12,917 nucleotides of DNA from Paenibacillus sp. Lineage in GTDB: Bacteria; Bacillota; Bacilli; Paenibacillales; Paenibacillaceae. The stretch is taken from the NCBI GenBank assembly GCA_029256665.1, contig JAQSXN010000034.1:1-12917 (forward strand), given 5' to 3'. The notes under the pieces are model-generated. The model did not search any database. It was not told the origin of the DNA and was given only the letters and a program-made list of their open reading frames with translations. Both the position numbers and the translations under genes were made by a program. Each line of letters opens with the position of its first letter. Positions within the stretch are counted from its first letter, which is position 1. Positions 7,604-12,917 of this stretch are shown one piece after another.

Positions 7604-7614
7604 TATAGTTTACA
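7598..7614 (-). promoter_or_regulatory. GlnR/TnrA operator overlapping the urt -35 box
   Basis: TGTCAATATAGTTTACA (plus-strand reading) is a perfect match to the Bacillus GlnR/TnrA consensus TGTNAN7TNACA. Its promoter-side arm is the -35 hexamer itself, centring the box near -39. Established cases of activation by TnrA have the box further upstream, near -50; overlap with -35 points to repression. Confidence 0.85.
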
Positions 7615-7681
7615 TCAAATTGTCTGAAAACATTATAAATGCACCGATAACGCTGATTTCGATATCAAACGCTCAATTTTA

Positions 7682-7698
7682 TGTAAGTTTTACTCACA
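7682..7698. promoter_or_regulatory. Second, upstream GlnR/TnrA operator
   Basis: TGTAAGTTTTACTCACA is a second perfect TGTNAN7TNACA match. Its centre is 84 bp (about eight helical turns) upstream of the centre of the -35 box operator, near -123 from the predicted start. A further half-site TTACA at 7710-7714 forms an 8-bp inverted repeat ATGTAAGT/ACTTACAT (7681-7688 and 7708-7715) around it. Confidence 0.8.
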
Positions 7699-7798
7699 TA
7701 AGTGATTACTTACATCGTTTCGATATTATGTTTCACAACGGGTTCGTAAATTCAGTGACTTGTCCTTCAGAAAGCTTACATATATATAACGCAAAAAA

Positions 7799-7841
7799 CA
7801 GATAAAACGACCAGCCTCTCGACTGCCGATCGTTCTATCTG
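7799..7841 (-). terminator. Rho-independent terminator of the SPFH/ribbon-helix-helix unit
   Basis: CAGATA-A-AACGA (7799-7810) pairs with TCGTT-C-TATCTG (7830-7841) as a 12-bp stem with one mismatch, around a 19-nt loop. In minus sense it is followed directly by TTTTTTGCG. It begins 16 nt after the stop of the small gene and insulates the urt promoter from the upstream unit. Confidence 0.85.
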
Positions 7842-7856
7842 CCTATATCCGGATGC

Positions 7857-8033
7857 CTATTTGTCCAAATCTCGAATCGGCGGCTTTAATCTGCCGGCCT
7901 TGCTCAATGCTTCCCTGAGCAAAAATTCGATATGCCCGTTAACGCTGCGGAATTCGTCCGTGGCCCATTGCTCCAGCGCGCGGTGGATATCGGGATCCAG
8001 CCGCAGGGGGAACGCCTTCTTCTCCTTGGCCAT
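7857..8033 (-). CDS. Small ribbon-helix-helix (Arc/CopG-like) DNA-binding protein
   Basis: This is a 58-residue basic protein. KKAFPLRLDPDIHRALEQWA fits the ribbon strand followed by helix A of Arc/MetJ-type proteins, and SVNGHIEFLLREALSKAGR fits helix B with the conserved N-terminal Asn and hydrophobic face. Such proteins dimerise through the ribbon, which lies in the DNA major groove; many are autoregulators or antitoxins. The start is 11 bp after the SPFH gene stop, with GAGG 9 nt before the ATG, overlapping the end of that gene. A terminator follows, so it is the last gene of a two-gene unit. No toxin-like partner is visible; the neighbour is a membrane protein. Its DNA target is not known. 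An unrelated tiny protein is possible, but the fold signature is strong. Confidence 0.85.
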   Translation of the reverse strand: MAKEKKAFPLRLDPDIHRALEQWATDEFRSVNGHIEFLLREALSKAGRLKPPIRDLDK

Positions 8034-8044
8034 GTCGGCTAGCC

Positions 8045-8917
8045 TCAGCTATACAGCGATCCCGTATTGATAACCGGCTGGGCCGCCCGGTCGGATACGA
8101 TGGATACCATCAAATTGTTGATCATCGCCGCGCGCCGCTCGTCATCCAGCACGATGCCGTTGTCCTCCAATTGCCGCAGCGCCGCGTCCACCATGCCGAC
8201 CGCGCCTTCGACGATCTTCTGGCGCGCCGCCACGATGGCGATGGCTTGCTGCCGCTGAAGCATCGCGCTTGCGATCTCAGGCGCGTAGGCCAGATGCGTG
8301 ATGCGGGTCTCGCGCAGTTGAACGCCCGCCACATCGAGTCTCTCCTGCAGCTCCCGGAGCAATTCTCCCGCTACTTCGTCGGCGTTGCCGCGAAGCGATA
8401 CGGTATTCGGATCTTCGAACGTATCGTACGGATATTGCGCCGCGATATGGCGAATGGCCGTCTCGCTCTGAATTTCCACGAACCGCTCGTAGTTGTCGAC
8501 GTCAAACGATGCCCTCGCCGTATCCACCACTTTGAACACGATAACCGCGCCGATCTCGACCGGATTGCCTTCCGCGTCGTTGACCTTGAGCTTCTGGCTG
8601 TTGAAGTTCCTCACTTTGAGCGACACGGTGGACTTGCTCGACAGCGGCATGACCATCCACAGACCGCTCTCTACGACGGTTCCCACGTAAGTGCCGAAGA
8701 ACGTCACCACCTTTGCCTCGTTAGGCTGCACGATGACCAGCGAGGATAGTCCGATCAACGCCAGCAGCAACAAGAAAGCCCCGACGCCGATCAACGTAAC
8801 CGACGCCTCGTCCGCCATCAGCTCGGCGCCGATCAACCATGCGCCCCCCGCCGCGGCTATGACAGCCAACAAGAGCGCCAAATATCCGCTAACGCAAAAT
8901 CCTTTCTTTTCCCTCAT
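8045..8917 (-). CDS. SPFH/band-7 domain membrane protein with two N-terminal TM segments
   Basis: This is a stomatin/prohibitin-type membrane scaffold of 290 residues. Two hydrophobic helices (about 11-32 and 39-62) come first, then the SPFH domain (about 62-240): VQPNEAKVVTFFGTYVGTV, ESGLWMVMPLSS, VRNFNSQKLKVND, GNPVEIGAVIVFKVVDT, then VEIQSETAIRHIAAQYPYD and the QLRETRITHLAYAPEIASAM segment that ends the domain. A short C-terminal region follows without the long coiled coil of flotillins, and no NfeD-type protease is adjacent. ATG 8917 is preceded by AGGGG at 8 nt; GTG 8926 would abut that site. It shares a unit with the ribbon-helix-helix gene and diverges from the histidine kinase gene. 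Bacterial SPFH proteins organise membrane domains or protease complexes; the client here is unknown. Confidence 0.88.
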   Translation of the reverse strand: MREKKGFCVSGYLALLLAVIAAAGGAWLIGAELMADEASVTLIGVGAFLLLLALIGLSSLVIVQPNEAKVVTFFGTYVGTVVESGLWMVMPLSSKSTVSLKVRNFNSQKLKVNDAEGNPVEIGAVIVFKVVDTARASFDVDNYERFVEIQSETAIRHIAAQYPYDTFEDPNTVSLRGNADEVAGELLRELQERLDVAGVQLRETRITHLAYAPEIASAMLQRQQAIAIVAARQKIVEGAVGMVDAALRQLEDNGIVLDDERRAAMINNLMVSIVSDRAAQPVINTGSLYS

Positions 8918-8939
8918 CGCCTTCACCCCTATATCTTTT

Positions 8940-8956
8940 TGATATTTTTATGATAT
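8940..8956. repeat. Tandem TGATAT repeats over the SPFH promoter
   Basis: TGATAT occurs at 8940-8945 and again at 8951-8956, eleven bases apart, covering the -10 and start site. A third copy is at 9029-9034, just upstream of the divergent kinase gene. One-turn spacing of short repeats resembles ribbon-helix-helix operators; the small gene in this unit could bind here. AT-rich chance repetition is the alternative. Confidence 0.4.
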
Positions 8957-8978
8957 CACTTTTTACAAATGCAGTCAA
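8950..8978 (-). promoter_or_regulatory. Sigma-A promoter of the SPFH/ribbon-helix-helix unit
   Basis: On the minus strand TTGACT (8978-8973) and TATCAT (8955-8950) are separated by 17 bp, each one mismatch from consensus. Initiation is expected near 8943, about 25 nt before the ATG at 8917. Confidence 0.75.
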
Positions 8979-9056
8979 TTGTATAAAGAGTGGAAATAGA
9001 CTGTTCCATATCTGCACGTCCGTATTTATGATATTATATCCATCAAACTAACCGTC

Positions 9057-9060
9057 AGGA
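9057..9060 (+). promoter_or_regulatory. Ribosome binding site that fixes the kinase start
   Basis: AGGA ends 8 nt before ATG 9069. The in-frame ATGs at 9060 and 9063 overlap or touch it, so the third ATG is preferred. Confidence 0.6.
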
Positions 9061-9068
9061 TGATGATC

Positions 9069-10775
9069 ATGCCGAGACCGAACGTCTGGTGGAAAGGAAT
9101 TAGAAGCGGAACCTTGCGGGGCAAGCTGGCGCTGACGCTGTTCATCGCGTCGGCCGTGCCGATCATACTGGTCGGCTACGTGTCCTACTATGGGATGTAT
9201 ACGGTGCAGATCGAACGGAACAATGAGGATATTCGCGAGCAGGCGCACAATGTATACCGCGAGCTGGAGAACAGGCTGGACGAGCTCGGGCGTTCGTCCC
9301 AATTGCTCGCCGCGGAGGGCGGCATCGGCCGCGAGTTGATCCATTACCTGGAGAGCGGCAGCCATCTGGACAGATCCCGGATGTATCAGGATCTGGTCCA
9401 GTCGACGGCCAACGTCGCCTTTGCCAATCCCGGCTTTAACGTGCTGCTCTATTACGCGCCGGAGTACAAGGAGCCGATCCTCTTCCCCAACGTTCCGGTA
9501 TCCGCCGCCGCCATGTCGATGGACCACCCCTCGCTGTTCGTGAAAAAGCTGCTGACTTATCGGGGTCCCCATCCATCGTTAAACGGCCAGCCACGCACGC
9601 TTGTCGTATCCTTGCTGCGCGAGATGGAATACGGCGGCGACATGCCGATCTACATTTACGTCGAACGGGATATATCCGACATTCTCCCGGCTTCGTCCAG
9701 TCAATGGATTATCGTCAATGAAGCCGGCGAGACGGCGTACAGCGATCTGGAATCTCTGCCTGCCGGCAAGCCATTCCCCGCCGAGCTGCATGGTTATCAG
9801 CTGTTCGGCGCGGAAGGCGGACAGCCCTGGACGCTGCACCGGGTCATTCCCGACGACGAATATTTTCATGTCATCAACCGCTGGAAGCTGCAGGTCGTTC
9901 TGATCGCTCTTGTCTCCCTCCTGGTTGGCGTGCTGCTGGCATGGATCGTCTGGAGAATGATCTACAGCCCGATCCAATCCATTAACCGCGCCATTCGCAA
10001 ATACAGCTACGACGTGGAGGAATCTCCGCCCAAGCCCACCGGCTTGCAGGAATTCGACCATGTCCTGAACAGCTTTCAGCAGATGAAGGAGAGAATCGCA
10101 GGGCTTATCTCGGACGTCGAGGAAAAGGAGAAGCGCCGCGGCCAGCTCGAGGTGGAGAAGCTGCTTCTTCAGATTAATCCCCATTTTCTCCACAACACGC
10201 TGAATACGATTCAATGGATCGCGCGCATGAACGGGCAGCAGGACATCGCGAAGCTCGTATCGGTATTTACGCGGATTCTGCATTACAATCTGGGCAAGAA
10301 AAGCATCATCGTGACGATGCGCGAGGAAGTGGCCGCCATCAGGGACTACATCGAGCTGCAGAGCATTCGATACGACCATCAATTCCATATGGAGATCGAC
10401 GTCGACCCGGAGACGCTCGACATCCCCGTCCCGCGCTTCATTCTGCAGCCGCTGGTGGAGAACGCCATGTATCACGGCGGCCAGGACGACAACATGGAGA
10501 TCCGGGTCCGCATTCGCAAGCTGGACGGGGGATTGTCGCTCAGCGTGCGGGACAATGGCGACGGCATTCCGGAGGAGCGGCTGCAGGAGCTGCTCCAGGA
10601 ATCCGACGAGCTTCGCAAGAGCGGGCTCGGCATCGGTCTGAGTTACGTGAAGAAAATGCTGGACATTTATTACGACGAAACGGCCGTGCTGCGAATGAAC
10701 AGCGCGCCGGGTCTGGGGACCGAAATCGATATCCGGTTGCCTGAGCGGCTGAAGGAGGTGCAGAGAGAACCATGA
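9069..10775 (+). CDS. YesM-like sensor histidine kinase
   Basis: This membrane-bound kinase of the LytS/YesM (His_kinase PF06580) type has 568 residues. TM1 is about 18-40, an extracytoplasmic sensing region about 41-273, TM2 about 274-297, then a HAMP linker (about 298-350) beginning WRMIYSPIQSI. The phosphoacceptor segment LLLQINPHFLHNTLNTIQW places His at 372. The ATPase domain shows FILQPLVENAMYHG (N465), DNGDGI (495-500) and GLGIGLSYV (519-527). An upstream region with a TATTAT-like element (9032-9037) lacks a clear -35. The last 4 bp overlap the response regulator gene. It diverges from the SPFH unit. Kinases of this family sense sugars or other extracellular solutes, often with a binding lipoprotein; the ligand is unknown. 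Confidence 0.93.
   Translation: MPRPNVWWKGIRSGTLRGKLALTLFIASAVPIILVGYVSYYGMYTVQIERNNEDIREQAHNVYRELENRLDELGRSSQLLAAEGGIGRELIHYLESGSHLDRSRMYQDLVQSTANVAFANPGFNVLLYYAPEYKEPILFPNVPVSAAAMSMDHPSLFVKKLLTYRGPHPSLNGQPRTLVVSLLREMEYGGDMPIYIYVERDISDILPASSSQWIIVNEAGETAYSDLESLPAGKPFPAELHGYQLFGAEGGQPWTLHRVIPDDEYFHVINRWKLQVVLIALVSLLVGVLLAWIVWRMIYSPIQSINRAIRKYSYDVEESPPKPTGLQEFDHVLNSFQQMKERIAGLISDVEEKEKRRGQLEVEKLLLQINPHFLHNTLNTIQWIARMNGQQDIAKLVSVFTRILHYNLGKKSIIVTMREEVAAIRDYIELQSIRYDHQFHMEIDVDPETLDIPVPRFILQPLVENAMYHGGQDDNMEIRVRIRKLDGGLSLSVRDNGDGIPEERLQELLQESDELRKSGLGIGLSYVKKMLDIYYDETAVLRMNSAPGLGTEIDIRLPERLKEVQREP
10753..10760 (+). promoter_or_regulatory. Strong ribosome binding site for the response regulator, inside the kinase gene
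   Basis: AGGAGGTG is a near-perfect anti-16S match ending 11 nt before ATG 10772. It lies in the last codons of the kinase gene. Confidence 0.75.
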
Positions 10776-11791
10776 TTTCAACGATTATCGTCGACGACGA
10801 ACATTTGGCTCGCAAAGGCTTGCGCACGGTATTTCCTTGGGAACGCTTTGGCTTCCGCATCGTGGGTGAGGCTGCGAGCGGGGACAAGGCGCTGGCGTTA
10901 GTCCGGGAGTTGCCGGTGCAGCTCGTCGTCACCGACATTACCATGCCCAAGATGTCCGGGCTGGAACTCATGAAGCGGCTGCATCTGGAAGCCCCCTCCG
11001 TCAGGGTGGTCGTCGTGACTTGCCATCAGGATTTCGACTACATTCAGGACGCCCTACGTCTGGGCGCCATCGATTATATTGTCAAGACGCAACTGGAGGA
11101 ACAAAACTTGGACGAGGTTCTGCTGCGCATCGCCGGACGCATGCGGGCGGATCCGGCAGAACTCGCCGCTCCGCCCCGGAACGGAACCGAGGCCTCCAAG
11201 AAGAGCGACGAGTTGAAGGGCGGCTTGCTCTGGATTCTGGACGATGAACGATATCGCCATCTAGCCGACGCGCTCGCTGCGGAACCCGACTCCGTTCGCG
11301 GCATCCGCGAAGCGTTGGCCGAGTGGCAAAGGTATTTGCAGCCTTTCCCTTTGTGGGAGCAAGCCGCGAACCGATCCGAGCTGCTGTCTTCCGAAGCTTG
11401 GCTGGAGGAGACGAGAAAGGAGTTGCGGAGGTGGCTGCGGCGTTCCGCCTACTCCGAGGAAATAATCGCCGGCATCGTCCGCTCCTTGGAGCTGATGCGG
11501 CGAGAGCAGGATAACGGCGAAATTTCGCAAAGCGATATTTGCAAAAAAGTCGGCATCAGCAAAGGCTACTTCAGCAAGGCTTTCAGGGATATCGTCGGCG
11601 TCTCGTTCAGCCATTACGTCCAGCATGTCCACATCGAGGCCGCCAAAGAATGGCTGGTGTCAACCAATCACGCGGTCTATTGGATTGCAGAACGCTGCGG
11701 CTTTGCGGATACCCGTTACTTCAGCAAGGTATTCCGGGAGCACACGGGCATGCTGCCGAGCGAATACCGCCAGGCGAACGCGGGGGGCTGA
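10772..11791 (+). CDS. YesN-like response regulator with AraC-type DNA-binding domain
   Basis: This 339-residue cytoplasmic transcription factor is the probable partner of the kinase. The receiver domain (1-120) has the acidic pair D8/D9, phosphoacceptor D55 in VVTDITMPKMSG, T83 in VVVVTCHQDFDY, and K105 in IDYIVKTQLEE. A poorly conserved linker (about 121-235) follows, and two helix-turn-helix units of the AraC/XylS type occupy about 240-335: SQSDICKKVGISKGYFSKAF, then AERCGFADTRYFSKVFREHTG and MLPSEYRQ. The linker is shorter than in many YesN proteins, which often have 500 or more residues. The ATG overlaps the kinase stop as ATGA, and AGGAGGTG precedes it. The likely target is the downstream solute-binding protein gene. 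Confidence 0.94.
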   Translation: MISTIIVDDEHLARKGLRTVFPWERFGFRIVGEAASGDKALALVRELPVQLVVTDITMPKMSGLELMKRLHLEAPSVRVVVVTCHQDFDYIQDALRLGAIDYIVKTQLEEQNLDEVLLRIAGRMRADPAELAAPPRNGTEASKKSDELKGGLLWILDDERYRHLADALAAEPDSVRGIREALAEWQRYLQPFPLWEQAANRSELLSSEAWLEETRKELRRWLRRSAYSEEIIAGIVRSLELMRREQDNGEISQSDICKKVGISKGYFSKAFRDIVGVSFSHYVQHVHIEAAKEWLVSTNHAVYWIAERCGFADTRYFSKVFREHTGMLPSEYRQANAGG

Positions 11792-11837
11792 CCACTCTCT
11801 CACGCAATCGTTGGCCTGGGCATTCAAAGACTCGCAT

Positions 11838-11865
11838 AAGCCGTTCCGGTTTGGAACGGCTTTTT
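11838..11865 (+). terminator. Strong rho-independent terminator after the response regulator
   Basis: AAGCCGTTCC (11838-11847) and GGAACGGCTT (11853-11862) form a perfect 10-bp stem with a five-base GGTTT loop, running into TTTTT (11861-11865). It begins 46 nt after the regulator stop and separates the two-component genes from the solute-binding gene. Confidence 0.92.
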
Positions 11866-11945
11866 GGCGCGATCAATGGCGTATCCGCCTGTATGCAGGA
11901 TAGTAGGATCGAAGCGGCAGGTAGGACTATTATGCTCTAACGGTA

Positions 11946-11991
11946 GGAATCCGTTCATTTAACGAACATCGGAATATTTTCATACATTCCG
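11946..11991. promoter_or_regulatory. Repeat cluster upstream of the solute-binding gene, possible regulator site
   Basis: GGAAT occurs at 11946-11950 and 11971-11975, with an inverted CGGAAT/ATTCCG pair (11970-11975 and 11986-11991) and GTTC/GAAC (11953-11956 and 11964-11967) between. These lie about 40-85 bases before the predicted -10 element, a suitable place for an activator. Binding by the adjacent AraC-type regulator is an inference. Confidence 0.35.
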
Positions 11992-12029
11992 CGCTATTTT
12001 CTCGCTCTCGGTTAGCTGCCGTTCTCTCG

Positions 12030-12035
12030 TATAAT
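12030..12035 (+). promoter_or_regulatory. -10 element of the solute-binding protein gene
   Basis: A perfect TATAAT stands 46 nt before the ATG. At 17-18 bp upstream there is no recognisable -35 (CTCGGT or TCTCGG), as expected of an activator-dependent promoter. Confidence 0.55.
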
Positions 12036-12081
12036 GAGCCTGTAAGGTCAGATAATAGGACAGTCAGGGGGATGCTTTAAT

Positions 12082-12917
12082 ATGAGAAAGCTCATCACGG
12101 CTAGCATCGCCGGCCTGCTCGCGCTATCGCTGGCGGCTTGCGCGAACAATGGAAATACAGAGGCTTCCGGCACGGACAATACGACGGGGACAAACATCCC
12201 GGCCGGTCCGCTGGACAAGTACGCCCCGCCGATCGAAGTGACCGCGGTCCGCCCGATCAGCGAGGGCACCACCTTCAAGGAAGGCGAGGACATCGCGAAC
12301 AACAATTGGTCCAGAGCCTACGAGGAACAGCTGGGCATCAAGGTCAAGTACGACTGGACCGTGGCGCAATCGCAATACGCCCAGAAGCTGAACATCTCCA
12401 TCGCTTCGGACGACTTGCCGGACGTCTTCCAGGTGTCGGCGGCGCAGCTGAAGAAGCTGGTAGAGGACGGCCAGCTCGCCGACTTGACGGAGCTGTACGA
12501 GAAATACGCGTCGCCGTTCGTGAAGCAGACGCTGTCGGAGGACGGAGGCAACGCGTTGTTGTCGACGAAGTTTGACGGCCGAATGATGGCGTTGCCCAAG
12601 ATGGGCTCCGGCATCGGCCAGTCGCACGTGCTATGGGTGCGCACCGATTGGTTGAACAAACTGAATTTGCCCGAGCCTCGCACGATGGCCGACTTCTTCA
12701 ACATTTCCGAAGCTTTCACGACCGGCGATCCCGACGGCAACGGCGTCGCCGATACTTCGGGCTTTGGTCTCAACCGCGATCTGTGGGGCTTCTTCGCCGC
12801 AGCGGAAGGTTATTTCAACGGTTATCACGCCTATCCGAACACCTGGATAAAGAACGATGCCGGCGAATTGGTCTACGGCAGCATTCAGCCGGAGATGAGG
12901 CAGGCGCTGCAGAAGCT
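12082..12917 (+). CDS. Extracellular solute-binding lipoprotein (LplA/LipO-like ABC receptor), partial
   Basis: About 278 codons are visible; the C-terminus is beyond the right edge, where family members usually reach about 500-560 residues. The signal peptide MRKLITASIAGLLALSLAAC has lipobox LAAC with the lipidated Cys at 20, then an Asn/Thr/Ser-rich linker. The fold is that of family 1 carbohydrate-type binding proteins: YAQKLNISIASDDLPDVFQV, LADLTELYEKYASPFVKQ, MMALPKMGSG, VLWVRTDWLNKLNLPEPRT. DPDGNGVADTSGFGL resembles the calcium-binding loop common in Paenibacillus LplA-type receptors. AGGGGG lies about 10 nt before the ATG. It follows the YesMN-like pair and a terminator. LplB/YtcP-like permeases would be expected next. 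The ligand is probably an oligosaccharide, but this is not shown. Confidence 0.92.
   Translation, partial: MRKLITASIAGLLALSLAACANNGNTEASGTDNTTGTNIPAGPLDKYAPPIEVTAVRPISEGTTFKEGEDIANNNWSRAYEEQLGIKVKYDWTVAQSQYAQKLNISIASDDLPDVFQVSAAQLKKLVEDGQLADLTELYEKYASPFVKQTLSEDGGNALLSTKFDGRMMALPKMGSGIGQSHVLWVRTDWLNKLNLPEPRTMADFFNISEAFTTGDPDGNGVADTSGFGLNRDLWGFFAAAEGYFNGYHAYPNTWIKNDAGELVYGSIQPEMRQALQK

Larger units (their letters stand above)
7489..7856. other. Regulatory region between urtA and the ribbon-helix-helix gene
   Basis: This AT-rich 368-bp stretch contains no well-supported standalone gene. It holds the urtA leader with a palindrome and a possible overlapping upstream ORF, the urt promoter, two GlnR/TnrA boxes, and the terminator of the SPFH/ribbon-helix-helix unit. 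The AT-rich composition contrasts with the GC-rich genes on both sides. Confidence 0.7.

Noticed and set aside
7857..8917. Classical toxin-antitoxin pair
   Set aside because: The partner of the ribbon-helix-helix gene is an SPFH membrane protein with two TM helices and no toxin-like nuclease or kinase fold, so antitoxin function is not supported.
9579..10781. A 400-codon open frame on the minus strand opposite the histidine kinase
   Set aside because: It mirrors the kinase codons, has no ribosome binding site or recognisable domain, and the kinase on the other strand has full diagnostic motifs.
1..12917. CRISPR arrays, tRNA or rRNA genes, insertion sequences
   Set aside because: No regularly spaced direct repeats, cloverleaf sequences, ribosomal RNA segments, transposase domains or terminal inverted repeats were seen.

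Overview
The window reads as a GC-rich, endospore-forming, low-nitrogen-adapted Bacillota chromosome of the Paenibacillus/Cohnella type. Evidence: a near-canonical SpoVT sporulation regulator next to a YabM-type lipid flippase (the Bacillus spoVT-yabM order), strong AGGAGG-type ribosome binding sites, GlnR/TnrA-type nitrogen operators, and a YesM/YesN-like two-component pair followed by a lipoprotein solute-binding protein, an arrangement seen many times over in Paenibacillus genomes. The genus is an inference from this gene content.

Layout, left to right. (1) Positions 1-2009, minus strand: a partial MATE-like/MurJ-superfamily flippase (TTG start, runs off the left edge), preceded by spoVT. 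(2) 2010-2466: a gene-free stretch with a terminator hairpin for the next operon. (3) 2467-7488, minus strand: a complete urea ABC transporter operon urtA-urtB-urtC-urtD-urtE. It starts at a near-perfect sigma-A promoter whose -35 box lies inside a perfect GlnR/TnrA operator. A second perfect operator lies 84 bp upstream, and a stem-loop sits between urtA and urtB. (4) 7857-8917, minus strand: a two-gene unit of a two-TM SPFH/band-7 membrane protein and a 58-residue ribbon-helix-helix protein, closed by a good terminator. (5) 9069-11791, plus strand, divergent from unit 4: a YesM-like sensor histidine kinase and a YesN-like AraC-type response regulator overlapping by 4 bp, closed by a strong terminator. 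(6) 12082 to the right edge, plus strand: the start of an LplA/LipO-like extracellular solute-binding lipoprotein, cut by the window end.

How the parts may work together. UrtA captures urea outside the membrane, UrtB and UrtC form the channel, and UrtD and UrtE supply ATP. The two operators suggest the system is held down by GlnR when nitrogen is plentiful. No urease gene is in the window. The kinase/regulator pair most likely controls the adjacent solute-binding protein and whatever permeases follow it; the weak -35 in front of that gene fits activator dependence. The SPFH plus ribbon-helix-helix pair is the least understood unit: a membrane scaffold protein cotranscribed with a tiny DNA-binding protein whose target is unknown, with TGATAT repeats in the promoter region that could be its operator.
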